Notes: generated by a model not told the origin, from the sequence alone. Numbered from the stretch's first letter, positions 27,166 to 35,138 are shown. The stretch is DNA of 64,000 bases from JBQTHD01 sp052390275 (GCA_052390275.1 JBQTHD010000015.1:62001-126000); one strand, 5' to 3'. A program made the numbers and translations.

Positions 27166-27378
27166 ATGACCAGGGGCGAGCGGTTCCTCCTTCGATCCAA
27201 CGTCTTGTGGACCGCCTTCATCTGGCTCTTCTTCATCCGCAACCTGGCCGGGGACGCCAACCGCTCCACCGGCTTCAAGGTGGTCCACTTCGCCATCGCC
27301 GGCGTGTCGCTGGCCTTCGCCGGCGCCCTGTGGGCGGCCACCGTTCGCAGTCGCCGCCGCTCCGCCCTCTCCCGCTGA
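27166..27378 (+). CDS. Small membrane protein
   Basis: A 70-residue protein with two predicted membrane helices (roughly 13-26, and 39-58 containing FAIAGVSLAFAGALW), connected by a short charged loop and ending in an Arg-rich tail. No family recognised. The ATG at 27166 lies 16 bases after the rnhB stop, so it belongs to that transcript. Codon bias matches its neighbours. Confidence 0.65.
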   Translation: MTRGERFLLRSNVLWTAFIWLFFIRNLAGDANRSTGFKVVHFAIAGVSLAFAGALWAATVRSRRRSALSR

Positions 27379-28187
27379 CCGGCGGCCGGGGCTTCCGTCG
27401 AGGCCCTGTCCCCGCCACCGGCCCAGGGACCGGCCCCGCCACCGGCCCGGGGACCGGCCCCACCGGCCTAGGCACCGGTCCCGTCACCGGCCCAGGCACC
27501 GCTCGTGGCTCCAAAGGGGCGGTCGAGATCCTCGACGGCGTCATTGCCAGCGCCGGGTTCGCCTCGGGCCACCGCTTCGTCTTCGGCTGGTGGATCGGGA
27601 CCCCTCTTGGGACCTTCTGCGATCTCATGTGGGCCCTTCCCGACGGAACCCGCCGGCTGATCGCTCCTTCTGCGCCGGTGGCCGGTTACGTCAGTGGCCT
27701 TTATTCCTTCGACGAGATCGTGGTTTCCGACTTGGCCGCCCACGTCGAGTTCTGGCCGCAGCGGGGTCCGAGTCCGCTGGCCGGGCGGTCGGCCCGGACC
27801 GGCTGGATGGACCTGCACGTGGCCGCCGTGGGTCTGTCGATCACGCTGACCTTCGGCGCCGGCCTGCGTCTGGCGATGCACCGCCCCCGCTGGTTCACAT
27901 CGTGGGTAGAAGCACCGGTGGCCAGGCGCCTCCTCGGCGTTCGGGTGACGGGAGTCAACGGCGGGGGTAGCCGGCAGTGGTACCAGGCGCAGGGGTTGCG
28001 ACTGGTATCGGCCGGCTGCGCGGCCCTGGGTGGCCACGATCTGGGCAGCCTGGTCCCTTTGCGGCCCCCGGTGGGTTTCGGCTTCTCCGAACCTCTGCGT
28101 CGGCCGGCGGCAGTCTCGGTGCGCACGATCCTGCTCCACCCGGGCCAGCCCCGCCCAGACCGGACTCGAATCCAGGACGACCTGTAG
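27330..28187 (+). CDS. Conserved hypothetical protein with repeat-encoded N-terminus
   Basis: The conserved part starts near base 27520 (segment VEILDGVIASAGFASGHRFV). It continues through FCDLMWALPDGTRRLIAPS, ending after a C-terminal segment RPAAVSVRTILLHPG. Similar uncharacterised proteins occur in actinobacteria; no catalytic motif is visible. The start is uncertain: no ATG, GTG or TTG lies at the conserved edge. The nearest in-frame GTG is 27330, which makes an N-terminal Gly-Thr-Gly-Pro repeat tail and overlaps the preceding small gene. An unannounced non-standard start or a missing base is possible. Confidence 0.55.
   Translation: MGGHRSQSPPLRPLPLTGGRGFRRGPVPATGPGTGPATGPGTGPTGLGTGPVTGPGTARGSKGAVEILDGVIASAGFASGHRFVFGWWIGTPLGTFCDLMWALPDGTRRLIAPSAPVAGYVSGLYSFDEIVVSDLAAHVEFWPQRGPSPLAGRSARTGWMDLHVAAVGLSITLTFGAGLRLAMHRPRWFTSWVEAPVARRLLGVRVTGVNGGGSRQWYQAQGLRLVSAGCAALGGHDLGSLVPLRPPVGFGFSEPLRRPAAVSVRTILLHPGQPRPDRTRIQDDL
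27411..27502 (+). repeat. Imperfect GC-rich minisatellite
   Basis: CCACCGGCCC(A/G)GG-type units alternate with GGACCGGCCCC over about 90 bases, encoding Gly-Pro-Gly-Thr repeats if translated. The array sits just before the conserved part of the following protein and obscures its start. Confidence 0.75.
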
Positions 28188-28197
28188 GGTGCTGGCC

Positions 28198-28518
28198 ATG
28201 GGCCAGGCGATCACAGTCCGGCGCAAGCCGGCCATCCGGGCCGATGTGGCCATCTTCGAACTCAACCGGAGTCTCACCGGGATGGGTCACGAGCGCTACG
28301 CCCACGCCCCGGCCAACGGCGGTCGGCCGGTCGACGAGTTGGCCCGCCGGCTGTTCGCCACCGGAGCGGTGGAAGGGGTTCACGTGTTCTCCAACGTGGT
28401 CACCGTGGACCTGTTGCCCGGAGCGAAAGCCACCGGACTCGACGAGATCATCGGTGGGTTGTTCACCTACTACCGCGAAGGGGTGGAGGTGGCCGACCCC
28501 ACCGCCGCCGGGGCTTGA
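28198..28518 (+). CDS. Nfu N-terminal-domain-like scaffold protein
   Basis: A 106-residue protein whose pattern (FELNRSLTGMGHERYAH, PVDELARRLFATGAVEGVHVFSNVVTVDL) fits the Nfu_N domain found at the N-terminus of iron-sulfur scaffold proteins. The NifU-type CxxC domain is absent, so this is the stand-alone form, whose role is not established. ATG 28198 starts 10 bases after the previous stop, so co-transcription is likely. sdhC, encoding part of an Fe-S-dependent complex, follows. Confidence 0.78.
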   Translation: MGQAITVRRKPAIRADVAIFELNRSLTGMGHERYAHAPANGGRPVDELARRLFATGAVEGVHVFSNVVTVDLLPGAKATGLDEIIGGLFTYYREGVEVADPTAAGA

Positions 28519-28626
28519 AAGTCCCGACCTGATCCCGCCCCGCGTGCGAGTCGGAGAACGGCCCGTAGATCCCGCATCCGGCCATCCGCCCGGCATCGGG
28601 TGAGTCGATCCCGCCCCGGTTCATAG

Positions 28627-29121
28627 ATGTCGACCGACCAGATCGTTTTCGCTGCTGCCCTGACAATGATCAGCGCCGTCATCGGGTTCAGCACCCTGGC
28701 CGTCGTCTCCACACTGCGGTCCGCCCGGCCGACGATCGGCGCCGCCAGCGGCAGAGGCCCGTCGTGGGGATCGCTTTACCGGGGAGGTGGTGGCCAGTGG
28801 GCGTTCGTGGCTCACCGGGTCAGCGGAATCATGGTTTTCTGCTTTCTCCTGCTTCACATCGTCGATGTCAGCCTCATCCGGTGGCCCGACGTCTATGACC
28901 GGGTTCACCGCCTCTACGGCACACCACTGCTTCGGGCTTTCGAGGTGGGCCTGCTCTTCGCCCTTTTGTTCCATGCCCTCAACGGAATTCGCCTCATCGC
29001 TGTGGACTCTTTTCCTGACCGCCTGGGGGCCCGGCACCGGTGGCTTCGGACAGTGGTGCTGGCCACGGCGATTGCCGGAATCCCCGGTGCCATCGTGATC
29101 ATGGCCCCGGTCTGGCTGTGA
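28627..29121 (+). CDS. sdhC: Succinate dehydrogenase cytochrome b subunit
   Basis: A 164-residue membrane anchor with four hydrophobic stretches, one an N-terminal helix and three forming the SdhC bundle. The segment HRVSGIMVFCFLLLHIVD contains the conserved SG and His typical of the quinone/heme region, and LFHALNGIRLIAVD carries the second heme-side His. It anchors the flavoprotein/iron-sulfur subunits to the membrane. Its stop overlaps the sdhD start (GTGA). No sdhA or sdhB follows in the window. Confidence 0.9.
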   Translation: MSTDQIVFAAALTMISAVIGFSTLAVVSTLRSARPTIGAASGRGPSWGSLYRGGGGQWAFVAHRVSGIMVFCFLLLHIVDVSLIRWPDVYDRVHRLYGTPLLRAFEVGLLFALLFHALNGIRLIAVDSFPDRLGARHRWLRTVVLATAIAGIPGAIVIMAPVWL

Positions 29122-29528
29122 GCGCGGCTATCGACCCGGGCGCGAGTCCGGATGAGACCGCGGAGATCGGCCCGGAGAACCCCGGACCCGGTCGTCGCAA
29201 CCGGGAGGCCGGGCGATGGCTGTTCATGCGGGCTTCGGGACTGATGCTGGTGGTGCTGGCCCTGAGCCATTTCGCTCTGACCCACATCGTCACCGACGTG
29301 GCCGAGACCGATTCCGCGTTCGTGACCGATCGCTGGGACAATCCGGTATGGCGGGTCTTTGACTGGCTGCTTCTGGCCCTGGCCCTTTCTCACGGGTTCA
29401 ACGGGGTCCGGGGGGTGATGGCTGACCAGGTTCGAAATGGCCCCTTCCGCCGCGCAGCCATTTCCGCCATCGGTGCTCTGGCAGCGGGACTATTCGTACT
29501 GGGAACGGTCACCATCGTCACGTTCTGA
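29118..29528 (+). CDS. sdhD: Succinate dehydrogenase hydrophobic membrane anchor
   Basis: A 136-residue partner of SdhC with a ~35-residue Pro/Glu-rich leader and three membrane helices. The second helix region LALSHGFNGVRGVMAD mirrors the SdhC HALNGIR motif and supplies a heme-ligand-type His. GTG 29118 is coupled to the sdhC stop. The catalytic subunits are missing downstream: the next gene (TerC) is on the other strand after 184 bases, so sdhAB must lie elsewhere in the genome. Confidence 0.88.
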   Translation: MSAAIDPGASPDETAEIGPENPGPGRRNREAGRWLFMRASGLMLVVLALSHFALTHIVTDVAETDSAFVTDRWDNPVWRVFDWLLLALALSHGFNGVRGVMADQVRNGPFRRAAISAIGALAAGLFVLGTVTIVTF

Positions 29529-29712
29529 TCGGATCAACGAGCCTGCCAGGCCCCGGCGCCGGCCCTAAGGACACGGGTCGGCCATCAACCATTCATTGAA
29601 TCTCCCCGGACAAGGCCATAGGGTGCGCCCCATCAGGCGGCGGGCCGGCCGATCCGGCAGTAGTTGGCGTCATCAAGGTGCCACCTAGGGGACGGTCAGA
29701 GAACCCGAGGCT

Positions 29713-30753
29713 TTACTCGCCGTGAGGCGGGGTTGCGGCTGGGCCGCCGGCCGCCGGCTCCTGATCGGCTATCAGGGGTAACGCGGGCTTGGGGTCCCGC
29801 CTGTCCGCCCGGATGGAGGCCATGATTGCCACCGTCAGGGTGATGGTGATGACCACCAGGCTCGCCCAGGTGGGGAAGTGGTACAACTCGGCCACCAGCA
29901 TCTTGATGCCCACGAAGCCGAGCACCACGCCCAGGCCCACGTTGAGGTAGCGGAACTTGCCGGCCATGCCCGCCAGGCAGAAGTAGAGGGACCGCAGGCC
30001 CAAGATCGCGAAGGCGTTGGAGGAAAAGACGATGAACTGCTCCCGGCTCACCGCCAGGATGGCGGGGATGGAGTCCACGGCAAAGACCACGTCGGTGGTC
30101 TCCACCAGGATGAGGACGGCGAACAGGGGAGTGGCCACGCGCTTGCCGTTTTCCTTGGTGAAGAGTTTCTGCCCGTCGTAGTTGTTGGTGGAGGGCACCA
30201 GGCGCCTCACCAGTTTGAGGGCCAGGTTGGACTCGGGATGCACCTGTGCCTCGTCGTGCCGGGCAATCTTGAAGGCGGTGTAGATCAGGAAGGCCCCGAA
30301 CACGTACAGGACCCAGTCGAAGCTTTCGATCAGGGCCACGCCGGCGAAAATGAAGACACCTCTCAGCACGAGGGCCCCGAAAACACCCCAGAACAGCACC
30401 CGGAACTGGAACTCCCGGGGCACGGCGAAGAAACTCATGATCACCGCCCAGACAAAGACGTTGTCTATGGACAGGCTTTTCTCGATCAGGTAGCCGGCCA
30501 GGTACTCGCCGGCGGCGCCCCCTCCCTGCCACCAGAGCATGATCAAGGAGAAGCTCAGGCCCAGGCCGATCCAGACGGCGGACTCGATGGCCGCCTCCCG
30601 GAACGTGATGACGTGGGCGCTGCGGTGGACCAGTAGCAGGTCGGCCACCAGCAGGACGCCGATCACGGTCACGAACGTCACCCACACCCAGGTGGGGACA
30701 TCGAAGCTGGCGAATCTGGCGGCTTCGTCGGTAGCGGCGGCCAGCACGAACAT
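29713..30753 (-). CDS. TerC/Alx-family membrane protein
   Basis: A 346-residue protein with about nine membrane helices. Family marks include EKSLSIDNVFVWAV (~90-103, acidic residues in the membrane), the segment VETTDVVFAVDSIPAILAV and FSSNAFAILGLRSLYF. Related proteins (TerC, Alx, MeeF/MeeY) export or handle manganese; these often follow a yybP-ykoY riboswitch, but I do not see that motif in the ~190 bases upstream here. ATG 30753 has GGAGCCCC close upstream. Divergent from the imuA-like gene. Confidence 0.93.
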   Translation of the reverse strand: MFVLAAATDEAARFASFDVPTWVWVTFVTVIGVLLVADLLLVHRSAHVITFREAAIESAVWIGLGLSFSLIMLWWQGGGAAGEYLAGYLIEKSLSIDNVFVWAVIMSFFAVPREFQFRVLFWGVFGALVLRGVFIFAGVALIESFDWVLYVFGAFLIYTAFKIARHDEAQVHPESNLALKLVRRLVPSTNNYDGQKLFTKENGKRVATPLFAVLILVETTDVVFAVDSIPAILAVSREQFIVFSSNAFAILGLRSLYFCLAGMAGKFRYLNVGLGVVLGFVGIKMLVAELYHFPTWASLVVITITLTVAIMASIRADRRDPKPALPLIADQEPAAGGPAATPPHGE

Positions 30754-30908
30754 GGAAGGGGGGCTCCTTTAGCGGTCCTCGAAGATGGTCAAAGCCGGGG
30801 CCGGCGAGGGGTTCCGGGGGCGGGCCCGAACGTACACGGCCGGCCCGGTCACCTCGTGGGCGCCCTGAACTCTGCCATTTGAGACCAGCCCCCCTGAGGG
30901 GACCCGCC

Positions 30909-30914
30909 TTGACA
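30909..30914 (+). promoter_or_regulatory. Candidate -35 element for imuAB
   Basis: A perfect TTGACA lies between two GC palindromes (30891-30901 and 30913-30924). The -10 position (about 30932-30941, GAACAGTAAC) is a weak match. A start point 6-8 bases further would fall at the ATG 30948, suggesting a leaderless transcript. Confidence 0.45.
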
Positions 30915-30940
30915 CCCCAGGGGGTGAGGGGGAACAGTAA

Positions 30941-30954
30941 CGAACGCATGTTCG
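30941..30954 (+). promoter_or_regulatory. LexA (SOS) box overlapping the imuA start
   Basis: CGAACGCATGTTCG has the form CGAAC-N4-GTTCG, the core of the actinobacterial/Gram-positive LexA operator. It includes the ATG at 30948, so LexA would cover the initiation site. The imu genes are classic SOS targets in other actinobacteria. Confidence 0.85.
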
Positions 30955-31772
30955 TAGACCCAACCCGGCCACAGCCTTCCCGCATGACCCCTGAAGCCAT
31001 GTCCGCCATGGCGGGTCGGGTCCGCCCGGTGGTGGACGCTTCCTTGCGGAGTCTGGATCTTCTGGACGCCCTGTCCGGCCTGGTGCCCAAGTCTGGTCTT
31101 CAGCGGGGCTGGGTGGTCCAGGTCAGCCGGGGGGTCGGGGCCAGCCGGGGGGTCGGGGCCAGCCGGGGGAGAGCACTGCCCTGTGGAGTTGACGAAATCG
31201 ACGGGGCTTCCACCGCTCTGGCTCTGGCCCTGGCCTCCCGGGCCTCTTCCCAGGGGTGTTGGTGTGCTGCGGTGGGCCATCCCCGCCTGGGCCTGGCTGC
31301 GGCGGTCGATCTGGGTGTGACCCTTGATCGTCTCGCCCTGGTTCCCGACCCTCCACCCACCGGCCGGCGGGGTTGGTCCTGGGTGGTGGCCACTCTCCTG
31401 GAGGGAATGGACCTGGTGATGGTCAGAGTGCCGAGGCAGATGGTCCCCGCCGATGCCCGACGGTTGCGGGACCGGGCCCGGCAGGCATCGTCGGTTCTGG
31501 TGGTGGTGGGGCGCTGGCCGGAGTCGGTGGATCTGCGTCTGGCGGTGGTGGCCAACACCTGGGAGGGGGTGGGTCCGGGCCACGGTCGGCTGAACTCCCG
31601 CCGGCTGGAGGTGGAGGCGGAGGGCCGAGCCTGGAGTGGCCGGCGGGTTTCGGCCGAGTTCGACTTTTGCGGCCGGCCCGGGGGGGTGGTGGTGGTGGAC
31701 GTGGCCGGAGCCGGTGAGTCCACCCAGGGAGATCAGGCGTTGATCGCAGGTCGCCTGGTGAAGCCGGCCTAA
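30948..31772 (+). CDS. ImuA-like mutasome accessory protein
   Basis: A 274-residue protein immediately before imuB, in the position of ImuA' in mycobacteria. The sequence is divergent: I see a RecA-like strand pattern (SWVVATLLEGMDLVMVRVP, then SVLVVVGRWPESVDLRLAVV) but no intact Walker A. ImuA' links ImuB and the error-prone polymerase DnaE2 in damage-induced mutagenesis. The ATG at 30948 sits inside the LexA box; ATG 30984 is the alternative. An 18-base tandem repeat (31123-31170) encodes a Ser-Arg-Gly-Val-Gly-Ala repeat. Confidence 0.72.
   Translation: MFVDPTRPQPSRMTPEAMSAMAGRVRPVVDASLRSLDLLDALSGLVPKSGLQRGWVVQVSRGVGASRGVGASRGRALPCGVDEIDGASTALALALASRASSQGCWCAAVGHPRLGLAAAVDLGVTLDRLALVPDPPPTGRRGWSWVVATLLEGMDLVMVRVPRQMVPADARRLRDRARQASSVLVVVGRWPESVDLRLAVVANTWEGVGPGHGRLNSRRLEVEAEGRAWSGRRVSAEFDFCGRPGGVVVVDVAGAGESTQGDQALIAGRLVKPA
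31123..31170 (+). repeat. 18-base in-frame tandem repeat in the imuA-like gene
   Basis: Two full units of (T/C)CAGCCGGGGGGTCGGGG and a partial third encode Ser-Arg-Gly-Val-Gly-Ala blocks. The unit length keeps the frame, so copy-number change would alter only the linker length. Confidence 0.85.
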
Positions 31773-31778
31773 CAGGCC

Positions 31779-33584
31779 ATGAGAGTTCTGGCTTTGTGGT
31801 GGCCCGGTGTGGTTGTGGCCGGGGTTGGGGCTGAGGAGGTGGCCCGGGCACTGGAGGAGTTGACGCCCGAAGTGGAGGCGGCCGGGTCTGACCTGTGGTT
31901 TCTGGCCACCCGGGGCCCGGCCCGTCGGGTGGGGGGAGAACTGGCTCTGGCCGGCCTGGTCCGGGATCGGGCGGTGGCCTTGATGAACAACCAGGCCAGC
32001 GGTCCTGGAGGTAACGGTCTTCGAGCCAGCGCTCCACAGGCCACCGACTCCCCGAAGGCCAGAATCCAAAGAACCCCCGGCGGTTCTGGCGCTGGGACCC
32101 GGGACCCCCACGGCTCCCGGCCGGTGGTGGGCGGGCCGGTGGTGGGCATAGCCGAGGGTTGTCTGGCTGCCCGCCTGGCCGCCCGCGGCGGGGTCGGTAA
32201 AGACGGGTGGGTGTCGGTCGTGGCCCCCGGGGACACCGGCTTGTTCCTGGAACCCTGGCCGGTCAACGTTTTGGATCATCATCCGGAACTGGCCGCCGCC
32301 CTGGTTCGGGTGGGCATCACCACCCTGGGGCAGTTGGCCCGGCTACCGACCGCGGCGGTGGCCGACCGCTTCGGGTCCGAGGGCGCCTGGTGCCAACGTC
32401 TGGCCAGGGGACAGGACCCCACAGGTCCGGTACCCCGCCTGGTTGACCCCCCGGTAATGGTCCAGGCCAAGTTGGACCCGCCGGCATCAGAGGTGGCGGA
32501 GGTGATGTTTGCCGCCTCCACCTTGGCTGACGAGTTCTGTCGCCGGTTGGCCGGCCGGGGCGCTGGCGTCTCGGTGATCAGAATCGAGGCCGACACAGAG
32601 ACCGGGGGACAACTGTCCCGGTGCTGGCGGCTGGCCGGCCCGGCTGGGTCGGTCGTCATCGCCGAGCGGCTCCGCTGGCAGTTGGACGGGTGGCTGACCA
32701 CCGGCCGAGCTGAGCCAGGCCGGCAGCGCGCAGGCGAGCAGGGCGTGGGCAGGCAGGGCGTGGGCAGGCAGGCCCGAGAGATGGAGGCCGGACCCGAGCC
32801 GGGTCTCATCGTCGGGTTACGACTGGTGGCCGAGGAGTTGGCCCTGGCCGGCCGGCAACTCAGCTTTTGGGGCAACGACGACGGGCGGACCGAGCGGGCC
32901 AGTCGATGTCTGGCCCGGGTCCAGGCCGCCCTGGGGCCAGATTCGGTTTGGATGGGACAATTCGACCCGTTCGGACGGGGACCGGCCGACCAGGTCCGGG
33001 TCGTTCCCTGGGTGGAGGCGGGGCCGCGGCCAGAAGTTCCCTCTGGAGCCAAGTCCCCCCGCACCCAGGCCAGCCCCCGGAACCAGGCCAGCCCCCGAAA
33101 CCAGGCCGGTACCCCGAACCAGGCCAGTACCCGGAAGGGGGTGGTCGATTCGGTCCCTCCGTGGCCGGGCCGGATCGGTTCCCCCTGGCCGGCTGAAGTG
33201 TTCCGGAAGCCTGTGCTGGTTCGGGTGACCAGTCAGAACGGGAAGTTGGTTGGGGTGGACGGCCGGGGTCAGGCTCTCGATAGCCCCGCCTGGCTGTGTT
33301 TGTCGCCTCAGGATGTGTCGCCTCAGGATGTGTCGCCTCAGGATGTGTCGTCCCGGCCCGATGGATCGATCTCGCCTGCCGGCCAGCCCGCCGATCGTCG
33401 GTCACAGGACGGTGAACTGGGGTTGAAGGTGGTGGCCTGGGCTGGGCCCTGGCCGGTGGATGAGCGTTGGTGGAAACCCGGTGACCACCGACGCCGGGCC
33501 CGCTGGCAGTTGGTTGCCGCCGATGGTTGCGCCTATCTGCTGGCGGTGGAGGGGGGCCAGTGGTGGCTGGAGGCAGCCTATTGA
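31779..33584 (+). CDS. imuB: ImuB, catalytically dead Y-family polymerase homologue
   Basis: A 601-residue DinB-like protein. The N-terminus (MRVLALWWPGVVVAGV) lacks the first catalytic acidic residue of active Y-family polymerases, as in ImuB. The little-finger region follows (~215-350), then the beta-clamp-binding hexapeptide QLSFWG (360-365), comparable to QLPLWG of mycobacterial ImuB. The C-terminus has the ImuB tail (RWWKPGDHRRRARWQL, then WWLEAAY). ImuB is the hub that brings DnaE2 to the sliding clamp. Two repeat-encoded linkers lie at ~430-455 and ~508-523. No dnaE2 follows. Confidence 0.9.
   Translation: MRVLALWWPGVVVAGVGAEEVARALEELTPEVEAAGSDLWFLATRGPARRVGGELALAGLVRDRAVALMNNQASGPGGNGLRASAPQATDSPKARIQRTPGGSGAGTRDPHGSRPVVGGPVVGIAEGCLAARLAARGGVGKDGWVSVVAPGDTGLFLEPWPVNVLDHHPELAAALVRVGITTLGQLARLPTAAVADRFGSEGAWCQRLARGQDPTGPVPRLVDPPVMVQAKLDPPASEVAEVMFAASTLADEFCRRLAGRGAGVSVIRIEADTETGGQLSRCWRLAGPAGSVVIAERLRWQLDGWLTTGRAEPGRQRAGEQGVGRQGVGRQAREMEAGPEPGLIVGLRLVAEELALAGRQLSFWGNDDGRTERASRCLARVQAALGPDSVWMGQFDPFGRGPADQVRVVPWVEAGPRPEVPSGAKSPRTQASPRNQASPRNQAGTPNQASTRKGVVDSVPPWPGRIGSPWPAEVFRKPVLVRVTSQNGKLVGVDGRGQALDSPAWLCLSPQDVSPQDVSPQDVSSRPDGSISPAGQPADRRSQDGELGLKVVAWAGPWPVDERWWKPGDHRRRARWQLVAADGCAYLLAVEGGQWWLEAAY
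33066..33136 (+). repeat. 18-base in-frame repeat in imuB
   Basis: Nearly four degenerate units of CCAGGCCAGCCCCCGAAA encode an Ala-Ser-Pro-Arg-Asn-Gln linker. It falls between the clamp-binding region and the C-terminal domain. Confidence 0.75.
33303..33347 (+). repeat. Three exact 15-base in-frame repeats in imuB
   Basis: TCGCCTCAGGATGTG occurs three times without a mismatch, encoding Ser-Pro-Gln-Asp-Val. Exact identity suggests recent expansion. Confidence 0.9.
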
Positions 33585-33679
33585 CCTGACGAGCCCGGGC
33601 CCGAGCCCACAGCCTGCTGCGAGGCTGGTCTGATGGGTCCGGGCCGGCGGGGCTGGCCTGGGGGAATAGCCTCAGAGCC

Positions 33680-33898
33680 ATGACCGCTCGTTACGAATAC
33701 CTGGTCGTCGAACTGCGTGAAGCCCTCATCGGGGACAAGATGTCGGGCGGGCGACTGGAGAAGATCCTCAACGAACATGCCCGGGACGGTTGGCAGGTCA
33801 AGACCATCACTGCCGGCGAGGTCAAGGGTCGGGTGGGCCCCGGCGGGGTCGAGGGGCTGCTGATCACCTTCGAAAGGCCACTGCCCCCGGTCCAATAG
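33680..33898 (+). CDS. DUF4177 small protein
   Basis: A 72-residue protein opening MTARYEYLVVELRE, then LEKILNEHARDGWQVKTIT and ending in a beta strand LLITFERP. It matches DUF4177 in pattern (strand, helix with EHARDGW, two strands). No function is known for the family. ATG 33680 stands 96 bases after imuB; it may have its own promoter. The tRNA-His gene follows. Confidence 0.8.
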   Translation: MTARYEYLVVELREALIGDKMSGGRLEKILNEHARDGWQVKTITAGEVKGRVGPGGVEGLLITFERPLPPVQ

Positions 33899-33991
33899 CC
33901 CTTCGGCTCAGGCTGTTTCCTTGTGCGGCAAGCCCCGGACAATGGCTCGTGGTCGGTCCGGCGGTGTGCAATGCTTGACCAGCCAAAACAC

Positions 33992-34069
33992 GGTGGCCGT
34001 AGCTCAGTTGGTTAGAGCGCCAGGTTGTGGTCCTGGAGGTCGGGGGTTCGAGACCCCTCGGCCACCCCA
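33992..34069 (+). tRNA. tRNA-His (GTG)
   Basis: The acceptor stem GTGGCCG/CGGCCAC, D-arm GCTC...GAGC, anticodon stem CCAGG/CCTGG with loop TTGTGGT (anticodon GTG) and T-arm around GGTTCGAGACC are all complete. The extra G at position -1 that is specific to tRNA-His (33992) and the 3' CCA are both encoded. Confidence 0.97.
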
Positions 34070-34103
34070 ATTTCTTGGCTGAAGCCCTTAGCCATCGGTA
34101 ATC

Positions 34104-34178
34104 GCGCCTCTAGCTCAACGGCAGAGCAACGGACTCTTAATCCGCAGGTTCAGGGTTCGAATCCCTGGGGGCGCACCA
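34104..34178 (+). tRNA. tRNA-Lys (CTT)
   Basis: The acceptor stem GCGCCTC/GGGGCGC (one T-G pair), anticodon stem CGGA/TCCG with loop CTCTTAA (anticodon CTT), T-arm CAGGGTTCGAATCCCTG and encoded CCA are present. A degenerate copy of its 3' half lies about 2 kb downstream (36123-36170), as expected if an element once integrated at this gene. Confidence 0.97.
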
Positions 34179-34294
34179 CCACGTGGGGTTGACCACGAGA
34201 GTCACGACCATGGGCTCCCCGGTGTCCACGCCGAGGTCATCGCATCGGCGCCGGGTAGCGAACCCACGTGATGCCGGGGGTTGACGTACGTACA

Positions 34295-34306
34295 GTGTTA
34301 ATACAC
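34295..34306 (+). promoter_or_regulatory. Candidate TacA operator
   Basis: GTGT-TAAT-ACAC lies 27 bases before the antitoxin start, after a TTGACG (34281-34286) that could be a -35 box. Ribbon-helix-helix antitoxins repress their own operons through such short inverted repeats; the assignment rests on position. Confidence 0.4.
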
Positions 34307-34332
34307 ACTCTTTTTAAGAAGGAGGCCTTGCC

Positions 34333-34629
34333 ATGGCAGCACCGATGCGAGACGAGTCTGGGCGAAAGAGCGGCCGGCTGGGCTTGCGCGCCAGCGAGTG
34401 GCAGCGATCCTTGCTGATCTCGGCGAGTCAGGCCGAGGGCATGACGGTTTCGGACTTCGTGCTTCGACACGCCACTCTTGCTGCGGAGGAAGTGCTGGCT
34501 GATCGGCGCACCTTCATGCTCTCCGCGGAGGCGTGGGCCCGATTTTCGGATTCGCTGGACCGGCCGTCCAAGGATGTTCCTGGCCTGGCCGATCTTATGA
34601 AGTCCCCTACGGTACTCAATGAGGGTTGA
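34333..34629 (+). CDS. TacA-type (DUF1778) antitoxin
   Basis: A 98-residue antitoxin of the DUF1778 family: an N-terminal ribbon-helix-helix (RLGLRASEWQRSLLISAS then MTVSDFVLRHA) and a C-terminal toxin-neutralising tail (LSAEAWARFSDSLDRP). It should bind its own promoter and cap the GNAT toxin encoded next. An AAGAAGGAGG ribosome site (34316-34325) precedes ATG 34333. The stop overlaps the toxin start as TTGA. It is the first gene after tRNA-Lys. Confidence 0.9.
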   Translation: MAAPMRDESGRKSGRLGLRASEWQRSLLISASQAEGMTVSDFVLRHATLAAEEVLADRRTFMLSAEAWARFSDSLDRPSKDVPGLADLMKSPTVLNEG

Positions 34630-35138
34630 CGTCCCGCTATAGCGGCGTAGAGGAACTTACGCCGCAGCACCTCATCGATGCGTTCGACTGCGGCTCGACC
34701 GCCCAAACGAACTGGTTTCGAAAACACGCCCTTCAATCCCAATTCGGCGGAATGAGCCGGGTATTCGTGGTCCGTCGCGTCAGTGACGGTCGAGTGGTCG
34801 GCTACTACGCCCTGACGACCGGCAGTGTGTTGAATTCGCAAGCGCCCGCACGCCTGCAACGGGGCGCGGGCAAGTTCGATATCCCGATCGTGATTCTCAC
34901 CCGACTCGGGGTTGACTCCACTGAACAGGGAAAGGGCGTGGGCCGGGCACTTGTCGTCGATGCGTTTCGTCGTGTCGACGCCGTATCGCAGGAGGTGGGA
35001 GTGCGTGCCCTGCTCATCCACGCCGAGGACCATGATGCCCGGTCGTTCTACCTTTCCCTTGCTCAGTTCGAGGAGAGCCCGGTCGATAGGTTCCAACTGC
35101 TGCTGATGATGAAGGATCTCCGACGGGCGATTCAGTAG
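34626..35138 (+). CDS. TacT-type GNAT acetyltransferase toxin
   Basis: A 170-residue GNAT protein. It has the acetyl-CoA loop GKGVGRAL preceded by LTRLGVDSTEQ, the strand VGYYALTTGSV and the C-terminal AEDHDARSFY catalytic Tyr region seen in TacT/AtaT-like toxins. These acetylate the amino group of charged tRNAs and stop translation. TTG 34626 overlaps the antitoxin stop, keeping toxin synthesis coupled and low. All motifs are intact, so unlike the two other toxins in this window it should still be active. Confidence 0.9.
   Translation: MTSRYSGVEELTPQHLIDAFDCGSTAQTNWFRKHALQSQFGGMSRVFVVRRVSDGRVVGYYALTTGSVLNSQAPARLQRGAGKFDIPIVILTRLGVDSTEQGKGVGRALVVDAFRRVDAVSQEVGVRALLIHAEDHDARSFYLSLAQFEESPVDRFQLLLMMKDLRRAIQ

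Noticed and set aside
29529..29712. Strong terminator between sdhD and the TerC gene
   Set aside because: A short CCGGCGCCGG palindrome exists but no extended stem or T-run, so it is not called.
30754..30908. Manganese riboswitch (yybP-ykoY) upstream of the TerC gene
   Set aside because: The conserved GGGGAGUAG and CCUGACUACC-type elements are not present in the leader.
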